This document shows positions 1 to 9,195 of a DNA stretch of 39,527 nucleotides, in pieces. Source of the DNA: Scytalidium lignicola. Its lineage: Eukaryota > Ascomycota > Leotiomycetes. Each line of letters opens with the position of its first letter. Position 1 is the first letter of the stretch. The notes beneath the pieces were generated by a model. That model was not told the origin of the DNA. It made no database searches and saw nothing but the letters and a program-made list of their open reading frames with translations. The stretch covers positions 1 to 39,527 of the forward strand of contig NCSJ02000374.1 in assembly GCA_002812745.2 (NCBI GenBank), read 5' to 3'. A program made the translations under genes and the position numbers.

Positions 1-66
1 GAGCGGCTAGGACTCAGACCCCTATCCTTCCTCCCTTCACGTGATTAGCCTACTAAGGACCTGACA
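1..66 (-). repeat. 3' LTR of element A, terminal 66 bp
   Basis: This stretch is identical to 7342-7407, the matching end of the 5' LTR. It ends in CCTGACA at 60-66, the complement of the TGTCAGG that begins the LTR on the minus strand. The other ~199 bases of this LTR lie before the window. Confidence 0.93.
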
Positions 67-85
67 ATATCTCCTCCCTTCTAAG
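67..85 (-). other. polypurine tract of element A
   Basis: On the minus strand, bases 82-67 read AGAAGGGAGGAGATAT and abut the TGTCAGG start of the 3' LTR. A purine-rich tract directly upstream of the 3' LTR is the usual plus-strand DNA primer of LTR retrotransposons. Confidence 0.8.
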
Positions 86-1058
86 CTCCTGTCCTCAGGA
101 GCTACTGTCGAACCACCCGCTAAGATGCGGCGACGGAACGTAGCATTCTCCCATTTTACAATTAGACTCTAGACAAAGAGCGCTAAACTTAGCACTCCCG
201 GCCTTAGCGCCTTGGTGTATTTGTCGTTTCGGCAAACACAAAACACCTCTCAGTATTGACCTCACAGTGAAGCTCTAGCAAACCTCCTGCTAGGCTCTGG
301 AGATCTTTCTTTGTTCTTTCAATTCAACATTGCAAGCCACAGTGGGGTCAACAGTCGAACGTCTTGCTCTTATTGCAAACTTCCTTTCTAGACTGTAACT
401 TGCTCGCAGCTAAGTAGCCGCGAATAACACTAAGCTTTGCAGCGAGGATGCTATTGCTCTTGTTCTTTCAACGCAGCTTCATTGTGCCAAATATATCTAT
501 TGAGAAAAGCCTCAATAGCAATATTCTCTGAACCTCAGGCCACCGCATACGTCTATTTAAGTAGGTGTTCTCTCCTTCGATTCTACTTCTTTTTCCAAGC
601 ATCAACTGACGATCGTTAGTACTACCTTTCTTTTTGAAGAACTCCACTGCGTTCTCATGGCTTTCTACTAGCATAGCTCTTGCTAGGCTGTAGCTTTCTC
701 GTTGTCCTTCCTTCTATCACACTTCCTCTTCTTTCACTTTCGTTCGTCGAGATTCCCCAAGCAGAATTGTCTTTTGTTGAGCTACAGCTCACTCTCTGCT
801 ATACTCCTCCTTGATCTTCTAATTCAGCTTGTTTTCCCACCTTCACCTTTGTTCAGTTATTACTTCTTTTCTCCAGGAATTACATAGTAGAATTGTCTCT
901 TGCTGAGCTACAGCTCGCTCTCTGCTACACTCTTTCTTGATTCTCCAATTCAGCTTGCCTTGCATCTTTCACTTAGCTCTAGGATATCTTTTCTTTCTTC
1001 TTATACTCTTGCTTGGCTCTAGTTATAACACTTGTTAACTTCCTGCTAAGCTCTTGCG
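86..1058 (+). promoter_or_regulatory. non-coding 3' region of A; likely promoter and leader of the antisense gene
   Basis: No convincing coding frame is seen on either strand. The plus strand is rich in C and T, with long CT tracts at 560-730 and 950-1020, as is common upstream of filamentous-fungal start codons. Short motifs of the form GCTAGG, GCTAAC or GTTAGG recur between about 280 and 1980, many resembling branch-point plus acceptor signals (for example GTTAACTTCCTGCTAAG at 1034-1050, just before the ATG at 1059), so a 5'-UTR intron is possible. No TATA box could be assigned with confidence. Confidence 0.4.
763..957 (+). repeat. 69 bp direct repeat pair
   Basis: Bases 763-831 and 889-957 are two diverged copies of the same sequence, each beginning AGAATTGTCT and ending in CAGCTTG, with a 57 bp spacer. 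They lie upstream of the antisense gene inside element A. Most differences are transitions. Confidence 0.8.
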
Positions 1059-1855
1059 ATGGCACCAGTAAACGCTGAACCCTTTGTTCTTATTGATAGA
1101 GAAGTACTATGTCAACGATGTCTTTATAGCTTGTCTAGGTGGAAAGCTGGTGTTCTACAATAATGTGCAGATGATACCAGTAAGTCATGACTATTGTTGT
1201 ATAACTGCTTTGTTGCTGTTATGCAATTGCTTGGCTAATGTTCTGTAGGCCAATCTTCAAAATGTTCATACTGTAAGCAGAACAATAAGGCTTGTCTTCT
1301 GGTAAGTATATTTTTTCTTCTTTGTTCACTCCTGTGAACTGATGGCTAGTCACTTGCTAACCTCCTGTTAGCCAACTGGTTTGTTAAAGGCGTGAAGCAA
1401 AGCATTCTATACTGCCATTATCATGTGTAACGGCATTCCTGACGTAAGTTTCGATGTAATGGTTATTGCTAGTGCTAGACTCTTGTTAACCTGGTGCTAG
1501 GATAATGTCAAGGTAGCATAGGTGGCCATTTCGAAAAGCCTTCAATTTATTAAGAACTCCAAAAGTATGCCTTCCTTATATCTTCAAGAACTCAAGCAAG
1601 AAGAGTCGGCCGAGCAGAAAGAGAGAAGTATCCTAGTATTAGAGTCGTTAGGTCGTTCATTGGAGAAGATGTCTAAGGATGTGGCAAGTCTCTCTAAAGA
1701 AGTGGAAGGTCTTCGTACAGATTATAATAGAGTGGTGAGTTACTTGCATGGCTATTGCTAGGTGAGTGTTAATCAGAGGATAGCATCCTGAGGTAGAAGA
1801 GCCCTTTGATAATGAAGGTAATGATGAAGATGATAGCGATGATGGTGGGGCGTAG
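1059..1855 (+). pseudogene. antisense spliced gene inside element A: six-Cys (Zn2Cys6-like) + coiled coil + acidic tail
   Basis: Five exons can be read: 1059-1179, 1249-1301, 1372-1443, 1501-1734 and 1784-1855 (183 residues plus stop). All four introns (69, 70, 57 and 49 bp) are GT-AG, with donors GTAAGT (three) or GTGAGT (one) and a CTAAY or TTAAY branch site near the acceptor; the frame is kept across all of them. Residues 18-56 have cysteines spaced C-X2-C-X14-C-X9-C-X2-C-X6-C, the order of a fungal Zn2Cys6 cluster with one longer loop. Exon 4 encodes a charged heptad-like helix, probably a coiled coil, and exon 5 an acidic tail rich in Asp and Glu. Three in-frame stops interrupt it: TAA 1161-1163, TGA 1393-1395 and TAG 1519-1521, explained by C-to-T change of CAA, CGA and CAG. 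It lies opposite gag-pol, between the chromodomain and the 3' LTR. DNA binding is inferred only; this copy is presumably inactive. Confidence 0.72.
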
Positions 1856-2094
1856 CTCCTGCTCTTCTCTTGCTCACCCCTCGCAGGGTTAGAGCTTAGG
1901 CGTCCAGTTTCTCTCTTTGCTTGCCTTGCAGGGCTGAAGCTAGTCTCCTACTTGGTTGGTGTTAGGTTGGTGCTAGGTTCTCGGCTGGGTGTATTTTAGA
2001 TGAATTCAGACCACTGTCTTGTGGTGTTTCCTTTCCTGCAATTATGTTCTGTGCTATGCTTGGTGAAAAATTACTTGAAGTACATTAATCACCC

Positions 2095-5000
2095 TCACTG
2101 TGAGGTAGCTGCTAGCCTTCTAGGTCTTCCCCGCTTTCTCCTAGCTTTGAGGTTGCTCAGATCTAGGTTATGTTTTTCATTATACTCTTCTAGCATTTCA
2201 CCATCATTAATATTTTCTCACGGCTCCTAAGAATCTTCCTCGCTAGTGTATCCCTTCTAGCTAATGAGGTATTTGAAAATTCCTCTTTGCTATCCATGGT
2301 CTAAGATTGCTTCTACTTCATATTCATTGTCTGGGTTGATAGCACTTACCTCCCCTGGTTCTGGGTCGCCGCTCTCTTGCTTCTTGTACAACTTAAGGGC
2401 AGAGATAGGGAAAACAGGGTGGATGCGAATTTACTTTGGCATATCTAGCTCATAGGCAAGGCCATGGCCTCTTACCACCTTCGTTATTTTCCAAGGCCCT
2501 AAGTATTTGTCGGCGAACTTGCGGCAGGGTCGTTGTTGCTTGATATGGGCGGTAGAGACTAATACCCAGTCTCTAAGGTTAAAAGACTTCAGCTCTTGAC
2601 GTTGGTTATACCATTTCTCATAAAGTTTCTGAGCATGTTGAAGTAGACTTGCGATCTTGCTGCGACTCTCTTGCAGCTCTTCAGCTCTCTTAGTTGCTGC
2701 TGGTACCTTAAAAGGAGGCTCTCCGCTGGCTAGCCCTAACTCTGCTGGTCCTTGTGGTTTGTATCCCATGAGGGCCTCCGCAGGGGACGTCTGTATAGCG
2801 GAATACCATGAGGTGTTGTAAACATGCTCTGCTAGGTACAGCTTGGTTGCCTAATCATCCTGAGTGAAGGAGCAGTAGACTTGCAGGTAGTGTTCCAGGT
2901 TCTGGTTTTGATGTTCAGTTTGGCCGTTAGTCTGGGGATGCTATGCAGTACTCATCTGCCTCTTCATTGCTAGGTAGTAACAAAGGGACGCCTAGAACTT
3001 GCTCCTGAATCGGGTATCTCGATCAGATATTACATCCTTAAATAGACCAAACGGTCGGACGATGTGACGTAGTAGCAACTCAGCAACTCTATCAGCACTG
3101 ATACGCTTGGTGGTAGGGATATAAATCGAGTATTTGGTGAACCTGCAGACTACTACTAGAATAGTATCGCATTCCTTACCCTCGAAGGAAGTAGAAGGTG
3201 GTAATTTAGTGATGAAATCCATTGAGATTTCTTCAAAAGGTCTAGTTGGTATCAGCAAAGGTGTTAGCTTGCTGTAAGGTAGATGGTGTCTTGGCTTGGT
3301 TCTTTGGCAAATAGCACAAGTAAAGATGTACTTCTTGACGTCTTTCCGCAAACTATTCCAATGGTAACAGTTAGCTAGTCGTTTCAAAACTTTAGTAATA
3401 CCTAGATGTCCGCTAGTAGGAGCATTATGGAAAGCATCTAGTAATTCAATCTTTAATGGGTGGTTATCAGGGATGTAGACATGTCCTCGATACCTCAGAA
3501 GCTCATCGTCTCCTAATGCCCAGAGGTTACGCCTTGAGACTCTAGCAATGGATCGTTTGCTATGTCGTTGCTTCCATTCTTCGTTGACAACAAAAGCGTC
3601 CTTCTGCTGTGCCTTACGAATAACATCTGCAAAGCTAGGTAACAAGTCCTCTGGCGCTGTTGCGGCTTCGGCCCTTCTAGCTTGCGCCGAAAGAACATAC
3701 GATTTGCGACTCGTAGCTTTAACAGTAGCATTATCCTGGAAAGACATAATGCTCTGAGCACCTTCAAGTTCAGTTGCCGCAGAGCTGTTAGGCTCTTGCG
3801 ACCGACCAGCAAGGTCCTGACCGTCTGGCAAAACGAGTTCAGTTGTCAGGGAATCTACTTCCTTTGACTGGTCAACAAGACCCTGACCTAACAAGCTCGC
3901 AGGTTCCTCACTGCCTACATTCGGCGTCTGTGAGAACCTACTAAGAAAACTCGGCAACAACTCCTGACATGCTGCTACAGCGCCAGTCGTATCTCGCAGA
4001 TCAGGTCTTCTCGACAACCCATCAGCAAGGTTCTGGGAGCCTGGTCTATACTCAATCTTAAAATCATATCTAGACAATTCTTGTAACCAATGAGCTTGCC
4101 TGCTGTTCAGCTGTGGCTTAGAAGCGAGGTAGCGATGGTTTAAGTGGTCAGTCAAAACTTTAACAGGGTATTGTACATACGACAAGTAATGTCTCCATGT
4201 CCTGAAAGCCTCTACGATAGCTAGCAACTCAGCATCTGGGGTGCTGTAGCGTAGCTCAGCCCCTTTCAACTTCTTCGACATGTATGCAACAGGGTGCCAG
4301 TGCCCTTCCTACAATTGGGTCATAATCATGCCAACCGCAAAATCCGAAGCATTTGTCTCCAACCTGGTAGGTAGTTTCGGGTTATAATGACGTAGTAGTG
4401 GAGCAGTTGTGAACAAGACATGCATCTTCGTGAATGCTTCTCGTTGCAGGAGAGTTAGCTGGAAGGTCGACGGGTGTCCCTTCTTCAGCGTATCTGTTAA
4501 TGGTGTAGCAACCTTTGAATAACCTTTGATAAACTGGCGATAAAACCCAGTGAAGCCAAGAAAGATCTGCATGTCTTTTACGCTTCTAGGTTCTGGTTAC
4601 TCAACAATAGTTATAACACGTTCTTTCTCCATGCTCGTGCCTTCAGGGATAATCACAAAGCTTAAAAAGGTGACTGTTTGAGAATGGAATGTACATTTCT
4701 CTAGGTTTGCATAAAGGCCTTATTGTTGTAACCTAGCTAGTACATCGTGAACAGTTTGCACATGTGACTCCTCGTCCTCTGTGTAAATTAAGATATTATC
4801 AAGGTATACAATGCAGATGACGTCGACTAAACCTGTTAGTGCTTGGTTGATATATGTCTGGAAGGTAGTTAGTGCATTCGAAAGTCTGAATAGCATGACA
4901 AGATATTCAAAGTGTCCATACTTAGTTTTGAACGCTGTCTTCTACTCATCTCCCTTGTGAATGCGTATCCAGTGGTAAGCATCTTTCAAATCCAACTTAG

Positions 5001-7092
5001 TAAAGTATTTAGCCTTAGATAATCGACCAATGATTTCTGAAATTAAGGGTAATGCAGTGTAGTTTTTCTTAGTAATCTTGTTCAGTCCTTGGTAGTCAAT
5101 GCAAAGTCGTAGCTTGCCTCCTGGCTTGGGTACGAACAATATAAGAGCTCCTGCTGGACTGATCAAGGGTCGGATCTATCCCTTCTGTATAGCAGCTTCC
5201 AAGTAGTCATGAAGTACTGCAAGCTCATCTTCGGTTAAGGCATAAATAAGTCCTCAAGGTGGAGTCTGTCCTTCTTCTAGGTCGATGTGATGCTCTAAAG
5301 AGGTATGAGGGAGCAGAATTCTAGCTAAGTCTGTATTAAAGACATTCAAGTAATCATCATATTCTGATAGTATGACAAGTTGCATTCTACCAGCTTCCTC
5401 GCTAGTATCCTCCTGCGTATCTGAGGGAGTAGGGATTGTTCCAACCAAAACCACAGTACACTTAACTGCATAACTAGCTTTTCGAAGTTGTCTTTTTGTA
5501 ATGATCAGTGATAAGTGCTACTCTTGGAGAGGAAATACCTAAGTGTCTTCTTTGTAATAGATAACTCACAGCTTTACATCGTCATGCCATGGCTTTCCTA
5601 ATACAATTTCATATCTATTAGACTTAATTACCACGAAGTTGTAGTGCTCCATCCTCTCAAGTCCTTAGCTATTAGTAATACGAGTTACAATATCCAAAGT
5701 TCCATAGGTAGGAACGTTTTGTCCGTAAAGTTGTCCTACTGTTAGGCACTAGCTAACCTCCTTCATTGCTTCGTCTGACAAGAGGCGACGATGTACAATA
5801 TTCAAATCTGACCTTGTATCTAATAAGGCTGTCCTCGTTACCTATTTCCTTTCAAGTTGGAGAGAAACTCTTGCTTCTAGCCATCCTGAAAGGTGTTTGT
5901 CTTCCTATTGGGCAGCTGTTACTCTCCTACCTAATAGCGTGGTATTCACATCGGATGTCTGAGGGCAACTACTAGCATAGTGGCCTAATTTCTTACACTG
6001 ATAGCATTGGACCTCAGAAAGCAGCGGTCTAGCAGTTCCTCCTCTCTTTGCTGCTGGTTGGTCGCTAGGAGGGATGGCATTGACAGTCGTTGCTTTTTGT
6101 GCTGAAGGAGTCTGGTTTGCTTGAGACATGCTTGAAGTCTCACTCGTCTGACTCATTCGTCCGCCTTGGTTTCCTAGCTGATTGGTCACAACTACACTTC
6201 CTGTCGCGATGCCTCTTCCCTGGGTTGCAATCAACGTTTCAGCCCTTCGTGTCGCACTGATCAGCTTCGTCCTAGTGGTTGGTATGCCTTGAGACACAAT
6301 TTGCTTTCTCAACTCCGGTCGAAGTTTGTCCAAGAGGCTACACATCCGATACCCCTCAGGTAGGTGCTTTGGTAATTCCGACTCAATATTCTCGTAATTG
6401 TCCAGGAAAGAATTGAATTTCTGGTCTGGTTTCTGTTCAAGGTGATGTAGCTTCGTGACAGCTTCGAAGGTGCGGGTAGGGCTATCTGAGATGTTACTCT
6501 TCAAGAATTCCTCCATTTCGTCCCAACGGATGCGGTCATAACGATTTTGCCAGGTGTCCATAACATAAGTGATCCAGCGTCTTTTGATGGTGCCTTCCAG
6601 CGTACTACCAGCGTACATAACTCTTTGAAGCTCAGTGCTCAATTCCTGGATTGTAGCAAATCAGGAGTGTAATTCGAAGAGGAAAGTATGGAGTTCATTC
6701 CAATTAGTCCCCTTGTATTTCAAGGCAGGGAGCTGCAATTTCCCCCAAATCTCGTTGCTAGGTTGTTGGTAGGGTTCAGCATGGCGATTTGTCCTAATAG
6801 CTGGTGCATCCTATGCAGAATCATAAATAGGAACTTCTCCCCTCTTAAGAGCTTGTAAGTAAGTTCTCTTCTTTTCAAGGCGGTCCTGTTGCTGCCTAGC
6901 TGCGATTCTCCTGTCTAGCTCTTCCTCCGACAATGAAACAAAACTCCTCGAAATGGGTGCTGGAGGAGAAGGCAAAGGTGGATCAGGCAACGGTGACTCC
7001 TCTTGTTGTAGTGTTGCTGAGCCGGTAGAGGGGAACTGCGACCCTTCTGCTTCTCCTTGTTGTGAAGCTTGAGTTCGACGGGTCTCAACCAT
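2095..7092 (-). pseudogene. gag-pol polyprotein of element A, one frame with RIP nonsense codons
   Basis: From the ATG at 7092 to the TGA at 2097-2095 there is a single uninterrupted frame of 1665 codons apart from nonsense codons; no frameshift was found. In order: Gag with zinc knuckle C-X2-C-X4-H-X4-C near 6010-5970; protease with a DTRS motif in place of DTGS near 5810; RT with YLDN at 4806-4795 instead of YLDD; FLGFTGFYRQFI after it; RNase H around 4450-4050; integrase with an HHCC finger and catalytic Asp, Asp, Glu between about 3450 and 2900; GPY/F-like module; chromodomain about 2370-2210; and a C-terminal RGRP AT-hook-like motif. Most stops are TAG where the family has Trp (for example 6808-6810, 4939-4941, 4306-4308, 2989-2991 and two in the chromodomain), which is CCA to CTA on the plus strand, a CpA-type RIP change. 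Several Trp codons survive, so the mutation is light. Confidence 0.92.
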
Positions 7093-7133
7093 CCTGATTC
7101 TCAACGGTCCACGTGCCCTTTGTTGGGAGAGAG

Positions 7134-7141
7134 AGATCAAT
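7134..7141 (-). other. candidate self-priming primer-binding site of element A
   Basis: One base inside the 5' LTR the minus strand reads ATTGATCT. It is fully complementary to AGATCAAT at 7280-7273 inside the LTR, about 41 bases after the TATA box, close to where the transcript should begin. No match starting TGG, as expected for a tRNA 3' end, is seen. Tf1-type Ty3/Gypsy elements prime from the folded 5' end of their own RNA, and this fits, although eight bases is short. Confidence 0.45.
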
Positions 7142-7142
7142 A

Positions 7143-7407
7143 TGTCAGGGGTATCCGTACGCAGAGTGAAGAGAGACCAGGAGGCTGAAACATAATAGGA
7201 GACTAGCAGTGAGATAGCAGTTGGTTAGGTGTAGATTTGCTCTAAAACTCGGTGCTCTTCTAAAATTACAAGATTGATCTTTGACTCCTGTCAAAGAGAA
7301 GGGGAAAACCCCCTCTTTATAGACGGGAGTCAGCAGCTAAGGAGCGGCTAGGACTCAGACCCCTATCCTTCCTCCCTTCACGTGATTAGCCTACTAAGGA
7401 CCTGACA
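7143..7407 (-). repeat. 5' LTR of element A (265 bp)
   Basis: On the minus strand it begins TGTCAGG at 7407 and ends CCTGACA at 7143, a perfect 7 bp terminal inverted repeat with canonical TG...CA ends. A TATAAA box sits at 7321-7316, so transcription should begin near 7290-7280. The RIPped counterpart in copy B is 14906-15172 (267 bp). Confidence 0.93.
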
Positions 7408-9195
7408 TTGTACAAAGCTTATAAATATAGTTATTCTTAAAAGGATATCTTTAAAAAGCTTAAAATACAAGTTGTAAAGATTATAAAAGTGTTTAATATT
7501 AATGTTTTTACAATTACTCCTCCAGGTTATAATAAGCATAATTATACTATTATAATTATAAATAATATTATAAATATTATATAAGGTTATACTTACAAGG
7601 AGAAGAAAAGAGTTTATAATGTTATTATTTACTATATTACCTTAATAAAGAATTAATATAGAATTATTCTCAAATGTCTTCATATTAACAGAAGGAATAA
7701 GTTTAGTAGTGAAAAGCTTGATAAATATATTCAAAAGAATAGTATAGAAGTTATTATTACTACTTTGTATACTCTATATCAAGGAGGATACTCTGAATGT
7801 ACTGAACATGTTGTATTCATGTAAATGTATACTATAATGATTATGAACAATATATCATAGTATTTATAGTTAAAGTGTTATAAAACAGTTGTAATAGTTG
7901 GAAATTGATTAGTAATACTAATATTAAAGAATAGTACTTTATACACTAAGTTTATAAAATAAGTTAACTTTAAAAGCAATTGTATTCTGGATATATCCAA
8001 CTTATAAGTAATTAATTTTAAAGTATTAGTTTATATTAATGCTAATTAACATATTAAATTACAAAAGATAACTCTTAAAGTTAAAGAAGAAATCCTTCTT
8101 AACTTTAAAAGCAATTTAATATATTGTTGTTAAGTGTTAATATACTCTCATAAGCTTATATAATCATTACATATTACCTTTATAAAAGGAAATACTAGAC
8201 TTAAAGATTTAGAAATACTTGTAAGTCTTCTTAAAGCTTTAAATATTGAATTAATACTTAAAGATATTATAATTGTTAATATTAAGACTTTTATAATATT
8301 AAATCTTGTTAATATAAAGACTTTTACAATATTAAATCTTAATATAACATTTGAAGAAGTCCTTAAATTATTTATGGTAAGGGAAATAGAAGATGATAAT
8401 AATACTTTGAATATAATTCAAGAAATGCTTATTATTCAAGCTCTTAAAGGCTATAATAAGCTTAAAGGTTCTAAAAACAAGAAACCTAACATAATTATAC
8501 TAAATATCAACCTCTTAAGTTTATAGTCAACTAGAGTAAGAATTGTTACATTATCTTAATTATCAAATACACTTATAGAATACTCTCTAAGGATGTTTAT
8601 TATAGATAACAAAATTATAAGCTAGCTTACAAGCATTGTAATAACTTATAAATACTGTCTTTTTGTAAGGTAAGCCTTAAATATAAGTTATACTTTAATT
8701 GTATTTATAGATTTGTTAAAGTTAAATACAGTCAAAGAAGCTTATAATTCAATACATTACAAAAGGTAAGATAATGCTATAAAGGCTGAGTTAGCCTCCT
8801 TAATAAAGTATAATACTTTTAAGTTATTAACTCTCTTAGAAGAAAAATACACTTTTTGTAATAAGTAAGTATTCAAGGTTAAACATAACTCTAATTATAA
8901 AATCAAGTGTTTTAAGGCTAGATTTGTAATTAAAGGCTATGAACAACGTTATAGTATTGACTATAACTAAACTTAAACAAGTATAGTTAAGTTTACTACT
9001 TAAAAGGCCTTATTAACTTTAGTTGCTTACTTTAATTAGAAAGTTAACCAAATGAACATAATTATAATATTCTTAAATAATAATATAGATATTAAAATCT
9101 ATATTAAACTTCTTGAAGATATTACAGTTAAAGACCTTTTAAAATTAAGTATTAAAACTAATAGTATAAACATTAAATATATAAGTTCAAAAACC
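7408..9195 (+). pseudogene. Ty1/Copia pol fragment J (integrase to RT), heavily RIPped
   Basis: Plus-strand translation with many stops shows Copia-type integrase in the first 600 bases, including a late-core piece recognisable as TPYTPYQGGYSE in degraded form near 7760-7800. From about 8690 to 9190 it shows the start of Copia RT: an N-terminal block with VFKVKH, then KARFVIKGYEQ followed by a YSIDYN-like piece, then a degraded QMDV-like block. This order (integrase before RT) is diagnostic of Copia. Gag, protease, the RT active site, RNase H and both LTRs are missing: element A's LTR begins the fragment and copy B ends it. Base composition is strongly AT-rich. Confidence 0.78.

Larger units (their letters stand above)
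1..7407 (-). mobile_element. Ty3/Gypsy chromovirus, copy A (least mutated)
   Basis: A nearly complete LTR retrotransposon read on the minus strand. From its 5' end it has a 265 bp LTR (7143-7407), a leader with a candidate self-priming site, one gag-pol frame (7092-2095), a 2 kb 3' region that carries an oppositely oriented spliced gene (1059-1855), a polypurine tract and the 3' LTR, of which only the last 66 bases fall in the window. Those 66 bases match 7342-7407 exactly, which points to a recent insertion. The damage is almost purely nonsense changes of RIP type. Two further, heavily RIPped copies of the family lie at 9196-15172 and 26936-31005. The part of the 3' LTR left of base 1 and any target duplication are outside the window. 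Confidence 0.93.

Noticed and set aside
1522..1761. A stand-alone 79-residue plus-strand protein
   Set aside because: It is exon 4 of the five-exon antisense gene, running into intron 4; there is no ATG at its start.
3513..3867. Open stretches on both strands overlapping integrase-region coding
   Set aside because: They are in other frames of the gag-pol gene and show no motif of their own.
2095..7092. Reassignment of TAG as a sense codon (Trp or read-through) because stops in gag-pol fall at Trp positions
   Set aside because: Many Trp codons in the same frame are still TGG, the intact MFS gene ends in TAA and uses TGG normally, and the pattern is explained by CpA-type RIP.
7408..9195. Element J and element G as one transposon split by copy B
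   Set aside because: J has Copia order (integrase before RT) and Copia RT motifs, whereas G has Gypsy RT, RNase H, integrase and a chromodomain.
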